DNA from: Metallyticus violacea
Lineage: Eukaryota > Arthropoda > Insecta > Mantodea > Metallyticidae
DNA length: 64,000 bases
Assembly (NCBI GenBank): GCA_030762175.1
Contig: CM060841.1
Location: forward strand, 10,296,501-10,360,500
Direction: 5' to 3'
Position numbers and translations under genes: made by a program. Under the pieces are notes generated by a model. It saw only the letters and a list, made by a program, of their open reading frames with translations. It was not told the DNA's origin and searched no databases. Below, piece after piece: positions 45,470 to 57,409 of the stretch. Positions within the stretch are counted from its first letter, which is position 1. Each line of letters opens with the position of its first letter.

Positions 45470-46727
45470 TAATACGGAATGTAAGATTTAGCCGTACTAT
45501 ATGCAATTTAGGCAAAAAGAGTTATTATAGGGAGCATTGCATGTAAATAGCTATTTTAGTTCATACTGCATTCAGTACAGACTTACCTTAATAAGGAACA
45601 ATTACTCTCTATTGTTTCAAATATTTTAACATTTACTAACCAAATTCGTTGTTTTTCCAGATTACAAATTTCAATTTAATAACTATCATTTAGCGTCATA
45701 ACACTATGGTAATGGCAGTCATTATTCCAATGAGTGCAATAATCTCCTTATTAGCGCAAAGAATGCAGTAATGAACTAAAACAGCTACTTACATGGAAAC
45801 AAAACCTCATTATATTACTTACTTTCTTACTTCCGCACCATTTTACGTAGCGCTCATACACAACTCAAGTATTTCACCTTCTATTTACTTGGCAGAAGTG
45901 ATGAAACAACTATCAAAGCACCTAATTCAATATTTAAAGGAAACTGCCCTCAGAATCACTCATTTTCGAAAAAGAGTTGTTTCCTTCCTTACAGATTTCG
46001 CCCGTTCTATTTACTCGTATACCAATTGTTATCGTAAACAAATGAACATCGTTACCATGTTATTTCTAAACAAACCATAATCTATGGAATACTAAGCATA
46101 CTCTGCGTTAATTCATGGTGCATTAGAATAAAACAGAATTATGTTATTAAAAATAATCCATAATAAATGCAAGTAGTTATTATTAAACGAATGCGAATAA
46201 TATATTGTATACAACTGGTGGATGTGCTTCATTTAGCTCTCGTGCAACTTATAGCTCACACTACTAATGATAATGGCCCTTAAAGTCTGTGATTTTATTT
46301 TAAAAAGGTATACGTAAGCTTTTAATGTTTAAGAGTGTCAGCTCTTAGCACCTGTAGAAGGATGAGCCAGGGGCATAACTATAAGACACCCAAATGGCGC
46401 AAGGGAAGGACTTAGCTCCTCCACGACATTATCTCATAACTGCAGCGCCATCGTACCTTTGTGCCATAAACTTCTGGTTTATATGGAACTCTTCTAATTC
46501 TCTAAGTACGCCTTAAGCCATCTGCAGTCAATCCAGAAACAAATTAATTTTATGAATATTTCAACTAGTTAACCCCCACTTATATATCGTAATATCACAA
46601 CAAATTATGACACGCATGTAATATCTGTCGTTTCGTTGGCCTGTACAGAAACGAAATTTGCCCTTTCTGTTTCTTTTCTAAGCTCATTTCTATAGACAAG
46701 ATACGTTTCTCACTTCACATACTGTTC

Positions 46728-46755
46728 AACCCCCCCCCCCCCCAAAAAAAAAACT
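46728..46755. repeat. Poly-C / poly-A tract
   Basis: About 14 C followed by about 10 A in intron 1. Confidence 0.85.
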
Positions 46756-47429
46756 TTTGTCCTGTTTTTCAACTTTCGGTTAGTGAGGTTTAACTCGTTT
46801 CCCTTTTAACTTAACAGTTAAAAGTTAAGAAGCGAAAATGTAGTCTTCAATAAATACCCACTTTATTCATTGCCACAAAACAGATACACTATTTTGTAAC
46901 TTAACAATTGAAACAGTACTTGTGGCCCGTCCCCACCGAGATAAATATAATGTAAATGTTGTAAACCTGTTATATTTTGTAGCAAATAATTGCGTACATA
47001 TTAAGTATATACGTATCCTCAAGTATTACTGTAAGACATGAACTGTGTTTCTTTAGAATAGGCATTTCCCTGGGGGGACTCTTCATTGAAGGGCAAGCTA
47101 AGAGGGTGCGCCAAGGAGATAATAAATCACTGTTCAACAAGAAAGGATAAACACAAGAGAGTATTATGTCGCTTATTGAATGACCTAAATTTTGTGGGGG
47201 TCAGTTTGAATCCGGGCCTTTATATGTATCAGAGGGGTGAACTCGCTAGCTGTTTTAGACAGTTAGCTTTAAACTAACCAATTATAAACGAATATTTTAA
47301 ACTTTCGGAGTACAGTGACTGGAGTGCGCTAGCAGTCGACTTTAAACCAGTCAGCCATAGATAGATGCTTTAAATTTCTGAAGTGCAGCGAGAAACGTGC
47401 GCTTGTATGCGTAGACCCCTATGGCTTGA

Positions 47430-47960
47430 TCACGTCAAAGCTTAGGCGTTTTGAATTGCATATATAAACAGGCGTTTACTCTGCTGGAGTATTTAATTTT
47501 GGCTTCGTTTTCAATTTCAATTAAATACTCCGTTTAGTTCTCATTTTAAGTTTCACTCAGATTCAGTTTTGGCTCAGTTCTCAGATTCAGTTCGTCTCTT
47601 CGGAAGCTGTCGATGGAAGTTATTACGGTAGATACACTCTTAGTGTTGAGAATGCGCTCATATGAAGTATGTAAGAGCCAGACTGGATTCCACCTACCGT
47701 TTCCGCGGAGCAGCAAATTCTATCGTTCGCAGAAACACCAGAGTTGTACAAGATCTTGCGATTATTAAATTACTATACATCGCGTGATTGTTGACACTGG
47801 TCTCTTCCAGTCCTGTTGAGCAGCGAGTAGTTGAATAGCTGAAACATATCCTGATATGTTGTTGTCGTGTGGCGTGGACAACAACCGAGGCGATCGTTAC
47901 AATCAACAAGACCGCTTTATAATTTGGGGTCCAACTCGAGGCACGCAACCAACCAAAACC
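47430..47960 (+). repeat. LTR-like segment with TATA box and primer-binding-site-like end
   Basis: ATATATAAACAGGCG (TATA-like, about 47459-47473) is followed by an oligo-TTCAGTT-rich region, GC-richer sequence and, at about 47920-47935, TATAATTTGGGGTCCAACTC. In insect Ty3/gypsy elements an LTR often ends just before a TGG..C primer-binding site, so this may be a solo or orphan 5' LTR. No gag/pol follows. Confidence 0.35.
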
Positions 47961-50165
47961 GCTACACAGTTAACACTGTGAAAGTCAACTTTTCATTGAC
48001 AAAGAGTTAGGAAGCCATCCAATTAAAAAAAAAAAAAAAGTGCGAAAGCAACTCCTAGTCAGTCATGCTTGATGTCAGTAACCCCTTAACATCAGGTTCC
48101 TACAAAAAGAGAGAATACCGAGCGCTGGCTATGGGCCGTCTTCCTGCTGGCCCAAGGGAAGGCAGAAATAAGCAAGTGAAAGGCTAACCCATCTTGGAGG
48201 AAGATAATATAAGTTATTGTAAATCTTTGCTGGCCCATGAAGGTATAAATTTAAAGCGTAAAATTTTCCGTGCTGGTCCATGAGCTTCCCTCACTAACGG
48301 AGGACCCACATGATACCGCTGCTGCAGTAGAGAGAAAATGCGTTTATCGCGTAACATGCAATTAAGACTAATCGGATATACATCGCTGTTTTGATGCACT
48401 TTTTGTTTTAAAATTTGACTAAGATAATGGAAAATGGAAAATAAATATCATTTTCTTTTTTTGGGGGGGGGAGGCGGGCCGTCCCTGGTTTAAGACATTA
48501 ATATCGATCTTAAATAGTTGAGATGTAAGTAAAAAACAGAGACCGTCATCTGTGGATAAGAATGGGTTTTCCATTTGGGCAATAATTCTTACTTTCGTGA
48601 TTATTCAATTCAGTAATAATTATTATTGGTGCATCTTACGGGAATTTAAATAATTTAGTTAAAAACTTCAGGGGAAAAATCTTGATTGTTAATACATTTC
48701 CCAATTTGATTAAGATTTGTTCAAGCAACACTGACAATTCTGAAAGGTGTGTTCAAATGCTGGAGACTTGATTCATTCTCTTATCTGTCAGGATTACCAG
48801 GGCATAAATTTCCTCAAAGTTTAGTATTAATATGGGAAGGTATTCCTCCTATATAATACTTAACTTATGATTTTGAAAAGAGATTTTTAAATTTGAAATC
48901 ATGTGAAAAGTATTTTAATTTATTAAATTCTCCTATATTTTATATTAAGCGATCAAAAACCAACACTCAAATTAAATAAGTTGATCCAGTCTTATTCAGT
49001 GTTAAACAAGAGAGTTGATGATGTAAGGATCCCACAGTTTTAAAGCCTTCTGTCCATATTCTTCTTCAGCACCCCATATCATGGCGTTTAGTGAAGCTAT
49101 AGATTATAACCATTTGCTTGCACAGTTATATATGAGACCATTCTAAGTAGTTGCATATGCCGGTTGTTTTCTCTGTCTTCTATTCACTATCTTGTGGTTA
49201 TCACATTGTAAAATCCTAGAGTTTCTGTGCAAAGTTCAATGTATAGCTTTATGTTTGTTACATGTTATGTACCTAATTTATTTTATAAATCATCTTAGGA
49301 GTAAGGTACATCTCACTTAACTTTTCTTAATGGCTTATTCTTATTATAATTTTAAACCTCACTACTATATCTCATGAAACCTATGGCTTTAGATGGGTTG
49401 TCATATAAATTCATTCGTTTTGTTATGTTTCAATCACTAATATCACCTGAGATCACTGCATGCCTCCAGCACAGGTTCTACACAGAAGTTGCCAAACAAC
49501 AGGGGTAGGATTTTAATAAAGCATTATTTTGCAGTATACATTTTTAAATTTTATTTGCACAGAATGCATCATTGTTATCAAAAAATTGTGCCATTTTATG
49601 GAAGCTTATAAATTCCATCATTAAACGCAAGTCATTTAAAGCAACATACAGCACTGAAAAGTCCAAACTAATGCATCCAAGACCACTCACAAGTACGTAC
49701 TGAACCATCTGATCTGATTGCTCAATCTCACGTCACAGGTGCAAATAACTTAGCTATCTGTTCTCAGGCAATTAGTATAATTCAAATCGGTAGAATTTAA
49801 ATGAGTTAACTTATTGACAAACCAGTATTGATTTATTCAAATAGGTAAGTTATATTTTTGTATGATGTTCTAGTCTAGCATTTGTGCAGCTGAGTGTAAA
49901 CCCTTCCCAGTCCTTGCTACACTCATTGACAAATAATAAGATATTTATGTTCATCTCTTTAACTTAAATTTTTCTTCATAATTGCTGTTGTTCTTCTGCT
50001 ACAATTTGTTACAGTTTTCACAGAATAGTCCAGAATTTTTAGCAAATTTTTTCCATGGCATGAAAATAAAATATGTCTTTCTAAATTATAATCACCTCGT
50101 TTTATCAATTATCCAGTTTAATATGAAAATGCATTACTGGAATAAAACTACTACCCAAATTTACA

Positions 50166-50394
50166 AGGGTAGGTCCATAAGTTTCTGGCCTAGCACTTAA
50201 GGATTATTGCCTTCACAAAACCCTTATTTAGTGTCATACTTTATCTGTTAAGTAAATAATTGCAGCTGTAACTTCTGCTCTGCTGTGTTCAGTTCTTCAG
50301 CATAAAGAAGGCTATGTGTAGAAGATTGTGACATAGTTAAAATGGAGTATTGAGCTGTTATTAAGTTCTTCATAAAAGAAGGACTTACTCCAAA
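50166..50394 (+). mobile_element. Mariner element A, 5' end only (intron 1)
   Basis: Starts with the terminal repeat AGGGTAGGTCCATAAGTTTC and matches the 5' UTR of mariner A (complement of 15399-15180) block by block: TTTATCTGTTAAGTAA, TTGCAGCTGTAACTT, ATAAAGAAGGCTATGTGTAG, AGTATTGAGCTGTTATTAA. It stops before the transposase domains. Confidence 0.8.
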
Positions 50395-50899
50395 TTTTAT
50401 AATTTCTATAATCTTGTTCTATGGACTGAACATGATTTCAGCAGATAAGAAAGTGAAAAATGTTTCAAAAGCAGAAATTCATAATTTATCTATATGGATG
50501 GAAAAAAATTAAGGTCATTAAAATATTTAGTTATCTGTTTTAGCAATCTCATTAAAACTGGAGAAGGATCAAGCCCCTTCAACTCTGGTTTAGAATCTCC
50601 TTTGATATTCAGCAATATTCAGCTTGAACTCAAGAGTATTTATTTTCTAAGCTATTTTTCATTGGTCGATATAAAATCTTTTAAATAGGTATTTTTAAAG
50701 TAGCTTGTTCCTCAAAAACAATAGACTGACTGAATACATTTATTTTTTCTTCATCATTCTCCTAAATAGCTGTTTCACTTATTTATCTCTTCCTTCCCAT
50801 AAACCATAAATGCCTATTATTTTTTTGTGTACATCACACCCAAAATTTCAGCTTACACATTATTTGCAAATAATCAGTTTTGTATCTTTATGATTGCAG

Positions 50900-51128
50900 T
50901 GGCTTAACAAGTCCTCCTAGTGGAGTAAGAAGTGGCCATGCAGCAGAATTGGATAGTAGCGTAATTCTGGATTTACCTCTGGATGGCAGTAATGATCCTA
51001 ACGCTGCACATAACAATCAGCTTGAGCCACAGTTAATGATTGTTGGAAGACTTAAGTGTGGAATGTGGGCCTCTTTTGCATTAGCCACAGTATTTGTGGC
51101 TGGAGCAAAATTCTATTTCGATCACCAG
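50900..51128 (+). CDS. PPxY two-pass membrane protein, exon 2 (TM1)
   Basis: Second coding exon. The acceptor TGATTGCAG is at 50891-50899 and the donor ATCACCAG|GTACATGG follows 51128. The first base completes the split codon from exon 1 as serine, so the PPAY motif is followed by SGLTSPP. The exon carries residues 57-133: a polar, probably cytosolic segment with an acidic-hydrophobic patch (DSSVILDLPLDG), then a short basic stretch (VGRLKCG) and a hydrophobic helix at about residues 112-130 (MWASFALATVFVAGAKFYF), read as transmembrane helix 1. It ends in phase 0. Codon use is smooth with no stops. The function is unknown; that TM1 and TM2 form a hairpin is inferred from the very short loop. 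Confidence 0.8.
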
Positions 51129-51374
51129 GTACATGGTTATAAATTATCATTCCGCATAATTATGCAGAACAAAAATGTTTGGAATATTGTATCTTAAGCA
51201 TTCATCAGAAAAAAATTGCACTGTGTTCAGGTAAAATTAACATCTACCATACTCCTTAACTGATTATTGATGAACTAGGTGGCAAAAAAGTCTCTGATTA
51301 AGTCTGAAACTCTGAAATAATGAACTTTTACATGATTTTTAATACAAAATTTAGTTTGAAGTTTCTAATTTTAG

Positions 51375-51566
51375 AATGTATTGAATCTACCTATTGGTGC
51401 AACATATATTCAAAGACCTGAGTGTACAGTACATGCAGATGACCATTTGAACCCCTGGACAAGTTGCATGAATGAATTGCAGGAAAGAATCAGATATGCT
51501 GTTGACCAGCAGAAACAGCCTTACATATTTCCCTTCAACTGGAACTGCTCTTTACTTGTTCCATAG
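51375..51566 (+). other. Possible alternative terminal exon in intron 2
   Basis: A TTTCTAATTTTAG acceptor-like site is followed by an open frame of 61-64 codons in phase 0 relative to exon 2, ending in TAG at 51564-51566. The peptide contains NLPIGATYIQRPEC and NELQERIRYAVDQQ. If spliced to exon 2 it would give a single-pass isoform lacking TM2 and the PPxY tail. The NELQERIRYAV part also resembles the C-terminal region of Tc1/mariner transposases, so it may instead be an old transposon piece. I cannot decide between the two. Confidence 0.25.
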
Positions 51567-52069
51567 CAAATTGGTGAACTATTCCACTGGCAATTTTTAA
51601 CTGCTCAGAGCTTCTCTAAGAGAACTGTGTGTACAAATCCAGAGCAGAAGTGACAAGTGTAAGCATGTAGAATATTTGCTATTATTCAAAAAAGATGATT
51701 GATCACTGATTTACCTATTCTAATACCTTTTTACATTATTATTATGAAACATTACCTATTTTGTAAAACAGAATTTCTTTAAAAATGTTCTCATTAACAA
51801 ATCAATTTATCTAGAAATATCATATAGGTCATAAACTGGTGAGTGGTTAGCAAATCCTCTACGCAAGATATCATATACTATTTTAAAATTGAAATTTTAA
51901 ACTTTAGAGTGATCATAAAGTCTGTAACAAATGGGAAAACAACACATTTCCTTAAAGTAATCTGCACTACATAAGGGGTTAGTAAAACTTGAGGTTTCAT
52001 TTCTAATGGTAGACAGGGTACCACAGTCATCATAACATAACACCATCAATTGATAACATATTGCAATCC

Positions 52070-52330
52070 TTTGCTGCTGTGCTTTGAAGATAACTCAGAT
52101 TAGATTCAGCATTGGTAATCCATGCTCTACATGTTGGTCACTATTCTAAACACATTACCTCAAATGTTGCAATATGTTTCTTTGAATTCTCTTCAACATA
52201 TAAGGATCTAGAGAAGCCATAAGTTTTCTAATATCCCAGATTTTCACAGCATATAGCTCATGTCATTTTGCATCCCACACATCCAAAGGAGAAATATTCC
52301 CATTCGGTCATCTTTTATCAATGCAACAGT
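52070..52330 (-). pseudogene. Decayed Tc1/mariner-type transposase C-terminus
   Basis: The reverse strand reads, with stops, as a peptide similar to the usual end of IS630/Tc1-type transposases: a segment DPYMLKRIQRNILQHLR followed after a stop by DQHVEHG, compared with the family pattern TPEMLxxVxRxxxxRLxxCxxxxGxHxEH. No catalytic core is present. The sequence continuing to about 51905 on the same strand may be the element's 3' tail. It lies in intron 2 of the PPxY gene. Confidence 0.4.
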
Positions 52331-52860
52331 CCCCTGCAATCAGAAAACAATACTGCCATTGGTTCCAGAATTCTTGGCCACCTGTGGATATTTTTACCAG
52401 TAGTTTCAAGGTTATACGCCTTAAAACTAAGGTTTTTTTGGCAATATATTAATAATCTATTTAATACCATATTGAATGTTAATTTTACTTGAATGGTGTT
52501 AAAATAAATTAAGTTTAACATTAATATGCACCACTAATATGCATATACTGCATGAAGAACAATGCTAGATGTATCAAGAAATAATTGGCTCTCATTATCT
52601 TCACGGAAATGGACAAAGTATCTTGCAACTTTTGTATTCTGTAAAGGCTTCCAATGTTTTCTTTGGGTAAAAATAAATAAATAGAAATGCATATTTTACA
52701 GCCATATGCTTATGTTTTAAGCATTGCACATATATTAGCCCAGCCATTGTTTCTGGAACTTTAAATATTTTATACATTTATTTAAGTTGATGAAAAGTTG
52801 CAATCCTCATGTTCAGTTTATGTCAGTGAAATGTAAATACTAGCTTATCTTTGTTTGCAG

Positions 52861-53271
52861 GGTTCAGGAATAGAGGTTTTGGTGTTCTGTACACTTTTGG
52901 TGTTCTTTCTGGTTGCTGGATGCACAGTCTCACTTTGTCGTGCAAAAGTGACACGTGACCTACTGACAGCTGCTGTGACATCTTCATCACAGGCTTCTCA
53001 CCCAGTAAATTCTCGTCCAGGACAAGCATCTGGACATGATGTGGAAGTAATGTCAAATGAAGATATTGCTCTTGGACAAATTATGGAGCAATCGAATGCC
53101 ATTATATTATCACAAAATTCAGGACCTCCTCAACCCACTCTGCCAACTCCTGAGCCACCTCCACCTCCATACCATATTGCAATACTTCTTCCTCAGCAGA
53201 CACGAAACTCTGACTGTGTGCAAGTGAATGATGAATCACCTCCACCATCATATGATAAAGCTGTCAGTTAG
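52861..53271 (+). CDS. PPxY two-pass membrane protein, exon 3 (TM2 and PPxY tail)
   Basis: Terminal coding exon. The acceptor TTTGTTTGCAG ends at 52860, the phase is 0, and TAG is at 53269-53271. Residues 134-269 begin with transmembrane helix 2 (about 137-158, IEVLVFCTLLVFFLVAGCTV), followed by SLCRAK, whose basic residues suggest a cytosolic side. The tail is Ser/Gln-rich, has an acidic patch (EDIALGQIMEQ) and two PPxY motifs, PPPPPY near 231-236 and SPPPSY near 259-264. With PPAY in exon 1 that makes three PPxY motifs. Such motifs are established ligands of WW domains, typically of Nedd4-family E3 ligases, so an adaptor or self-regulating trafficking role is possible; this is inference. 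The summed exon length (810 nt) is divisible by three and gives 269 residues. No family name can be assigned. Confidence 0.85.
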   Translation, partial: GSGIEVLVFCTLLVFFLVAGCTVSLCRAKVTRDLLTAAVTSSSQASHPVNSRPGQASGHDVEVMSNEDIALGQIMEQSNAIILSQNSGPPQPTLPTPEPPPPPYHIAILLPQQTRNSDCVQVNDESPPPSYDKAVS

Positions 53272-53515
53272 AACATGGAGGAAAGGTGGAAGTCAGAGAC
53301 CACAAAAGCAAACACAGTTTGTTAATTTGTGCAATACACCACATAGAGTGTGTATTACCAATATGAAGCTGTTTAAGGTTGTGCAATTAGGACAAGGTGA
53401 TTTTGATGGAGAAGTCATGTTCTGCCATCTATAATTTGTTGATAAGCGTTTCAGAAAATTCTTAACATTTGCCTTGGAGTTTTCTCTCTTAGACCATTAG
53501 AGAAAAATAAATAAA
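53272..53515 (+). promoter_or_regulatory. 3' UTR and overlapping AATAAA polyadenylation signals
   Basis: After the stop codon, about 230 bases of non-coding sequence lead to two overlapping AATAAA hexamers at 53506-53511 and 53510-53515. These are the first strong poly(A) signals downstream of the gene. Further AATAAA-like sites occur around 53610, 54385-54405 and 54448, so longer 3' UTRs are possible. Confidence 0.5.
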
Positions 53516-55480
53516 ACCTATTTCTTGTGGCAGCCTAATATTTTCATTTATGTATTATCAAGTAACATTTAATGAAATAGCTATCACTACAGAAGGTTTA
53601 TGCAAAATATACATAAAATAAAAATTGCTGAATTTATGCTGGTGATTAATGAAAATCAAGGAAATGCACAAAGAAAGGAAAAAAGAAGCCTTAGGCCCTC
53701 AGTGACAATGCATCTCCAAGCAAAATACAAGACAAAGCTTTACTTGCAGCTGCTCTATAAGCATGCAGCTAGTGCTTAAAATAAAATATGCTACATAGTG
53801 TATAACACAAAGTTGAATCAAAGATTACTGAACAGCGATTGCATATAAAAACTGTAAAATCAGAGATGATCAAATATAAAATGAGTGTATAGAGAACATT
53901 GATCATTTGAGTTTCCATAAATACATGAAAAGCTGTTCCTGAATGGGATCTGTTGTATGAAATTGTAAAACTAAAGGACTATGAACACAGATTATATTGC
54001 AGTCTCACCTATTCTCTCATATAAAGCCATGCTCTGAAATTATTTTATGTACTTTTCAGCACTATAAAAATTGTATCCTGTGGGCCTGGCAACTTGCATA
54101 AAATATATAAAGCATAGTTATATGATGCCTTCTAGTATCATTTATGAAATGAAGTAGCTCTGCAATTGAATTGTCATATGATATGAGTCCATATTTTCTT
54201 AAAAAGTCTTACTTCTTCATATCTAATTTATATTCTCTTTATATGTGTATAAAGATTACACCATGTTAATTTTAGAACCATTTTCCTGCTAAAACTATAA
54301 AATGTGTGTTCCTAGAAAGCTGTCCTTCAAATCAACATCCAGTTTTATATTATGTAATGCTTGGCCATAAATACAGTACAAATTTAAAAAAATAAATAAA
54401 TAAAAATATTTTAATTATGGAATAGCCCTCTTCAACAATACTGTAATCAATAAAACCTGAATTTTGTAAGAGCCATGCACAGAAATGTTACAGCTTTTAA
54501 AGGTATATTGTTTTTCTACTAATTTTTATTTCACTGGCAAAAATTAGACAAAAAAAAAACAAACTACTTTTACCAATAAAACTCTACAATTAAAAGAGGT
54601 TGTTAGTTACAATAATGATTTATTTTTATCTTGCTTTTGAGAAAAATGGTGGTTATAGCATTGTTAGAGTCAGTCATTCAATTGAAGCAATGCTCATAAA
54701 TAACAAATGAAAATAGGAGAGTAACAACAAAATGATCACTGCTGTGGTTGAGTCTAATAAAATTATTAATCTAAGCATTACCAGTAGTAGATCTCACAAC
54801 AGATTTGAAATACATAATGTATAAAAACAGTGACATGAAAATAAAATAATCAATTAATTCTAATTAAAAATTCAAGCCTTTACATAATTTAATTTAGATT
54901 CTTTGGATTAGGTGAGCTGAGAAACAATTTTAGAATATCTCAGAAATATGTTCTGAAAATCAAAAAGGAGCAGATAAATGTAGGAAAGTAAATTTTTTAA
55001 GAAGTACATTTTTTTTAAGTATTGCAATAAAATACAAATTATAAGAATATGAACATTATTTGTTTATATAGATCTTTTAAGCACTAAATTGAATGTTTTT
55101 TGGCATTCCAAATTTTAATTTCTAATATAAGATATTACAAGTTTAAAGTTACTATTTTTTCAAAAGTTGATAAATGCAAAATTGAAAGCTAAAACATTTG
55201 TCAATATTTTAAATTGTTAGTGCAAATTTTCATAATCATTTTCCTTTTTTATCACTTTATTATTTATAGGTAAAACATCTTTATTGCTATTGTAGAGAAA
55301 GGCAATTATCACATTATTGCATGCAAATATGAAAAATAAGAGTTCAAAGTAACACACAGTACAGAAAGCAGTTCTTTAACAATGTATAAAGTAAAATACA
55401 GAAATTTAAAATAAAATGAAAACTCCAGTAATGCACAAATAATGTAATGGTGAACTTGAACAATGTCCTTATTAAATTCC
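53516..55480. other. AT-rich region downstream of the PPxY gene
   Basis: No coding feature. Several AATAAA sites could serve longer 3' UTRs. Confidence 0.4.
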
Positions 55481-55985
55481 TTAGGTGCCTCTGGTAGACA
55501 TTCCTTTAAAATGCTTCATGAGCTCCAAGACATCTTTTTGCTTATCCTTACTGACCTATTCTTCTTTGGCAATGTAGCTGCTTTCTTTATTTCCTGATTG
55601 CAGTTCTTGGCCTTTAATATCTTAACCTCAACAGGAGATGCAGCATAAACATTTGCTAATGACAACAATACTTCCCTTTTACTTACATCATAGATCACCA
55701 CTGGTTGAACTGTGATTTTGAAAGGCATCTTGGAACTTTTGTGCACTGGATTTCAAGTTCTTTACCTTTCGATTTTTATTTAGTTCTTTGATAGCTCCAT
55801 GTTGTTCCAGTATTTCATAATATTCAAATGGGGACAGAATTTTTTTCCTCTTTCTGGCAAGTTCTTTCTGTTCTACCAAAAATTCTAAGGAGACATATAA
55901 CTGTGCTGGGAAATAATGGACTAACTTTTTGAATTTCCTACTTTCTTCCAAAAATGCCATAAGTGTTGCCAACATTAAATTTTTT
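55480..55985 (-). pseudogene. Unidentified frameshifted coding remnant
   Basis: Two minus-strand frames overlap end to end: 55975-55688 (LEESRKFKKLVHYFPAQLYV, LEFLVEQKELARKRKKI, PFEYYEILEQHGAI) and 55746-55516 (VSKREVLLSLANVYAASPVE, VKILKAKNCNQEIKKAATLP). Both have protein-like composition (Lys/Glu-rich, amphipathic), which is unusual in this AT-rich setting. The change of frame inside their overlap suggests one ancestral reading frame with a frameshift. I do not recognise the family; an intronless retrocopy or the cargo of a repeat are both possible. Confidence 0.4.
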
Positions 55986-56329
55986 TATTTTGATTTGTAC
56001 AGCAGCCTGAAAATAAATTCATTTCAGTTGCCTGTTCACTCACTGTAATGTCTCAAGATTATGAAGAAAATTCAATACACCAGAAGCAACTTAATTGCAT
56101 CCTTTGGGTCCTATTTTTAGCAAAGTATTATGATAGGTAAATGAAGCATTAAGAGTGTTTAGTTCAACTAAATCATGCAATAACATCAATAAAATAAATG
56201 TTTTCCTTCACACAAAAGTATATAGCAAAACCTGTCTTGAATAGAAAACATCACTTACAGAGAGCTTTGGTATCAGTTATTCTGCTGCATATCACAACAT
56301 ACTTTAAACACATTTGGATTTTCTTCCTT

Positions 56330-56853
56330 TATTATTGAATAAAATATTTTTTCATGGAGCTTGTGCAACCAGTGATTTATTCTGTTAACCCAGTCTAGCT
56401 CCATTCAAATGTGTAAATTCCACAAAAGATCTCTCTCTCTCTCTCTTTTCTCCTTGTCTGCAGTTCTAGTCAAATTTTTCTATAAACCTTTCCTTTCACC
56501 ATAGAATATGAATAACTTATTAATGCAGGGGTCAGTTCTTCTAGTAGAAATTTGTGATTTTTGCCAAATAATGGAAACTTCTTCAATCACCAATGCTGCT
56601 CTTTCCTTTGTTGTAAGATTTACAACTCTTACATAGTAGAAAAAAGGCTTAAAACTTTCCTGTTGAAAGGCAGTTTTGCTCTGACAATTTGATTGGAGAT
56701 GTAGCCAACAAGAGAGACATAAATTTTGTTTCTTAACTTGTGTGACAAACTGCCTGAAGAAGTTGATGCCATTTTATAAGTACAGGAAAAACACATCATG
56801 AAAGATACCTTACACCAGCATAGGCAGCAGCATAAACAATAGTTCAGAAACAA
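56330..56853 (-). pseudogene. Remnant of a repeated insect protein of unknown function
   Basis: The minus strand reads MASTSSGSLSHKLRNKIYVS, LVGYISNQIVRAKLPFNRKV, then a stop and a frame change, and continues LTTKESAALVIEEVSIIWQK and SQISTRRTDPCINKLFIFYG with further decay. The LPxNRxVL / W..ARIPT-type layout resembles a protein found as many near-copies in some insect genomes (from memory, unverified). It lies upstream, on the same strand, of the coding-like remnant at 55480-55985. Confidence 0.35.
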
Positions 56854-56928
56854 TAATTAAAAATATCATTCATTAAAGACATAATTATCTTTAGTTATAA
56901 AATAAAACAATGAAGCATATTTAATGAT

Positions 56929-56950
56929 GATGATGATGATAGATAGATAG
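56929..56950. repeat. (GAT)n/(GATA)n microsatellite
   Basis: TGATGATGATGATGATAGATAGATAG. Confidence 0.8.
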
Positions 56951-57409
56951 TTTTTTTTGTTAATTTGGACAATATAAGGGGGTGGAAGCAGTACAACTTT
57001 AAATTTTGAGAAATTACCTGTAGCTAAGGACCACCCTAATGTTCATTGACGGATATACAATGTATGTATCATTGAAGATATGAAGATATTTAATGATGGA
57101 ATGATCCAAACACAACTAGTTCTCACAATCAGCATATTTCATGAATGTTATTAAGAGTCTAGTGGCTCCTTCATTGTTCCTAGCAACTGAAAAATTTAAT
57201 ATAAACAAAAATATTGTCCATCTAAATAACGTACTTTGCTTTTGCAATCAGTGTCAACCGTATGTCCACTTCTTGTTACCCTACTTGTGGCATTTAAATT
57301 TGGTTTTTAACCTATTATTCATTAGAACAAGAAAATAATAACATTTTCATCAGAAAAAAATAAGATACAAAGAACTGGATTTTTATAGATGAAAAAGTAC
57401 TGCACTGGA

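Larger units (their letters stand above)
43700..50899 (+). other. Intron 1 of the PPxY membrane-protein gene
   Basis: A 7.2 kb GT-AG intron, inferred from matching phase-2 junctions. It is a landing pad for repeats: two SINE copies (43842-44119, 45187-45469), a transposase N-terminal remnant (44665-44960), an LTR-like segment (about 47430-47950) and a mariner 5' end (50166-50394), listed separately. The rest (44120-44660, 45470-47060, 48000-50160, 50400-50890) is AT-rich with nothing I can assign. Confidence 0.7.
51129..52860 (+). other. Intron 2 of the PPxY membrane-protein gene
   Basis: A 1.7 kb GT-AG intron in phase 0. It contains a possible alternative exon or old repeat (51375-51566) and a decayed transposase C-terminus on the minus strand (about 52070-52330). 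The rest is AT-rich without recognisable content. Confidence 0.7.

Noticed and set aside
45793..46080. 95-codon plus-strand frame in intron 1
   Set aside because: No recognisable domain, no splice context; its length is not remarkable in this sequence.
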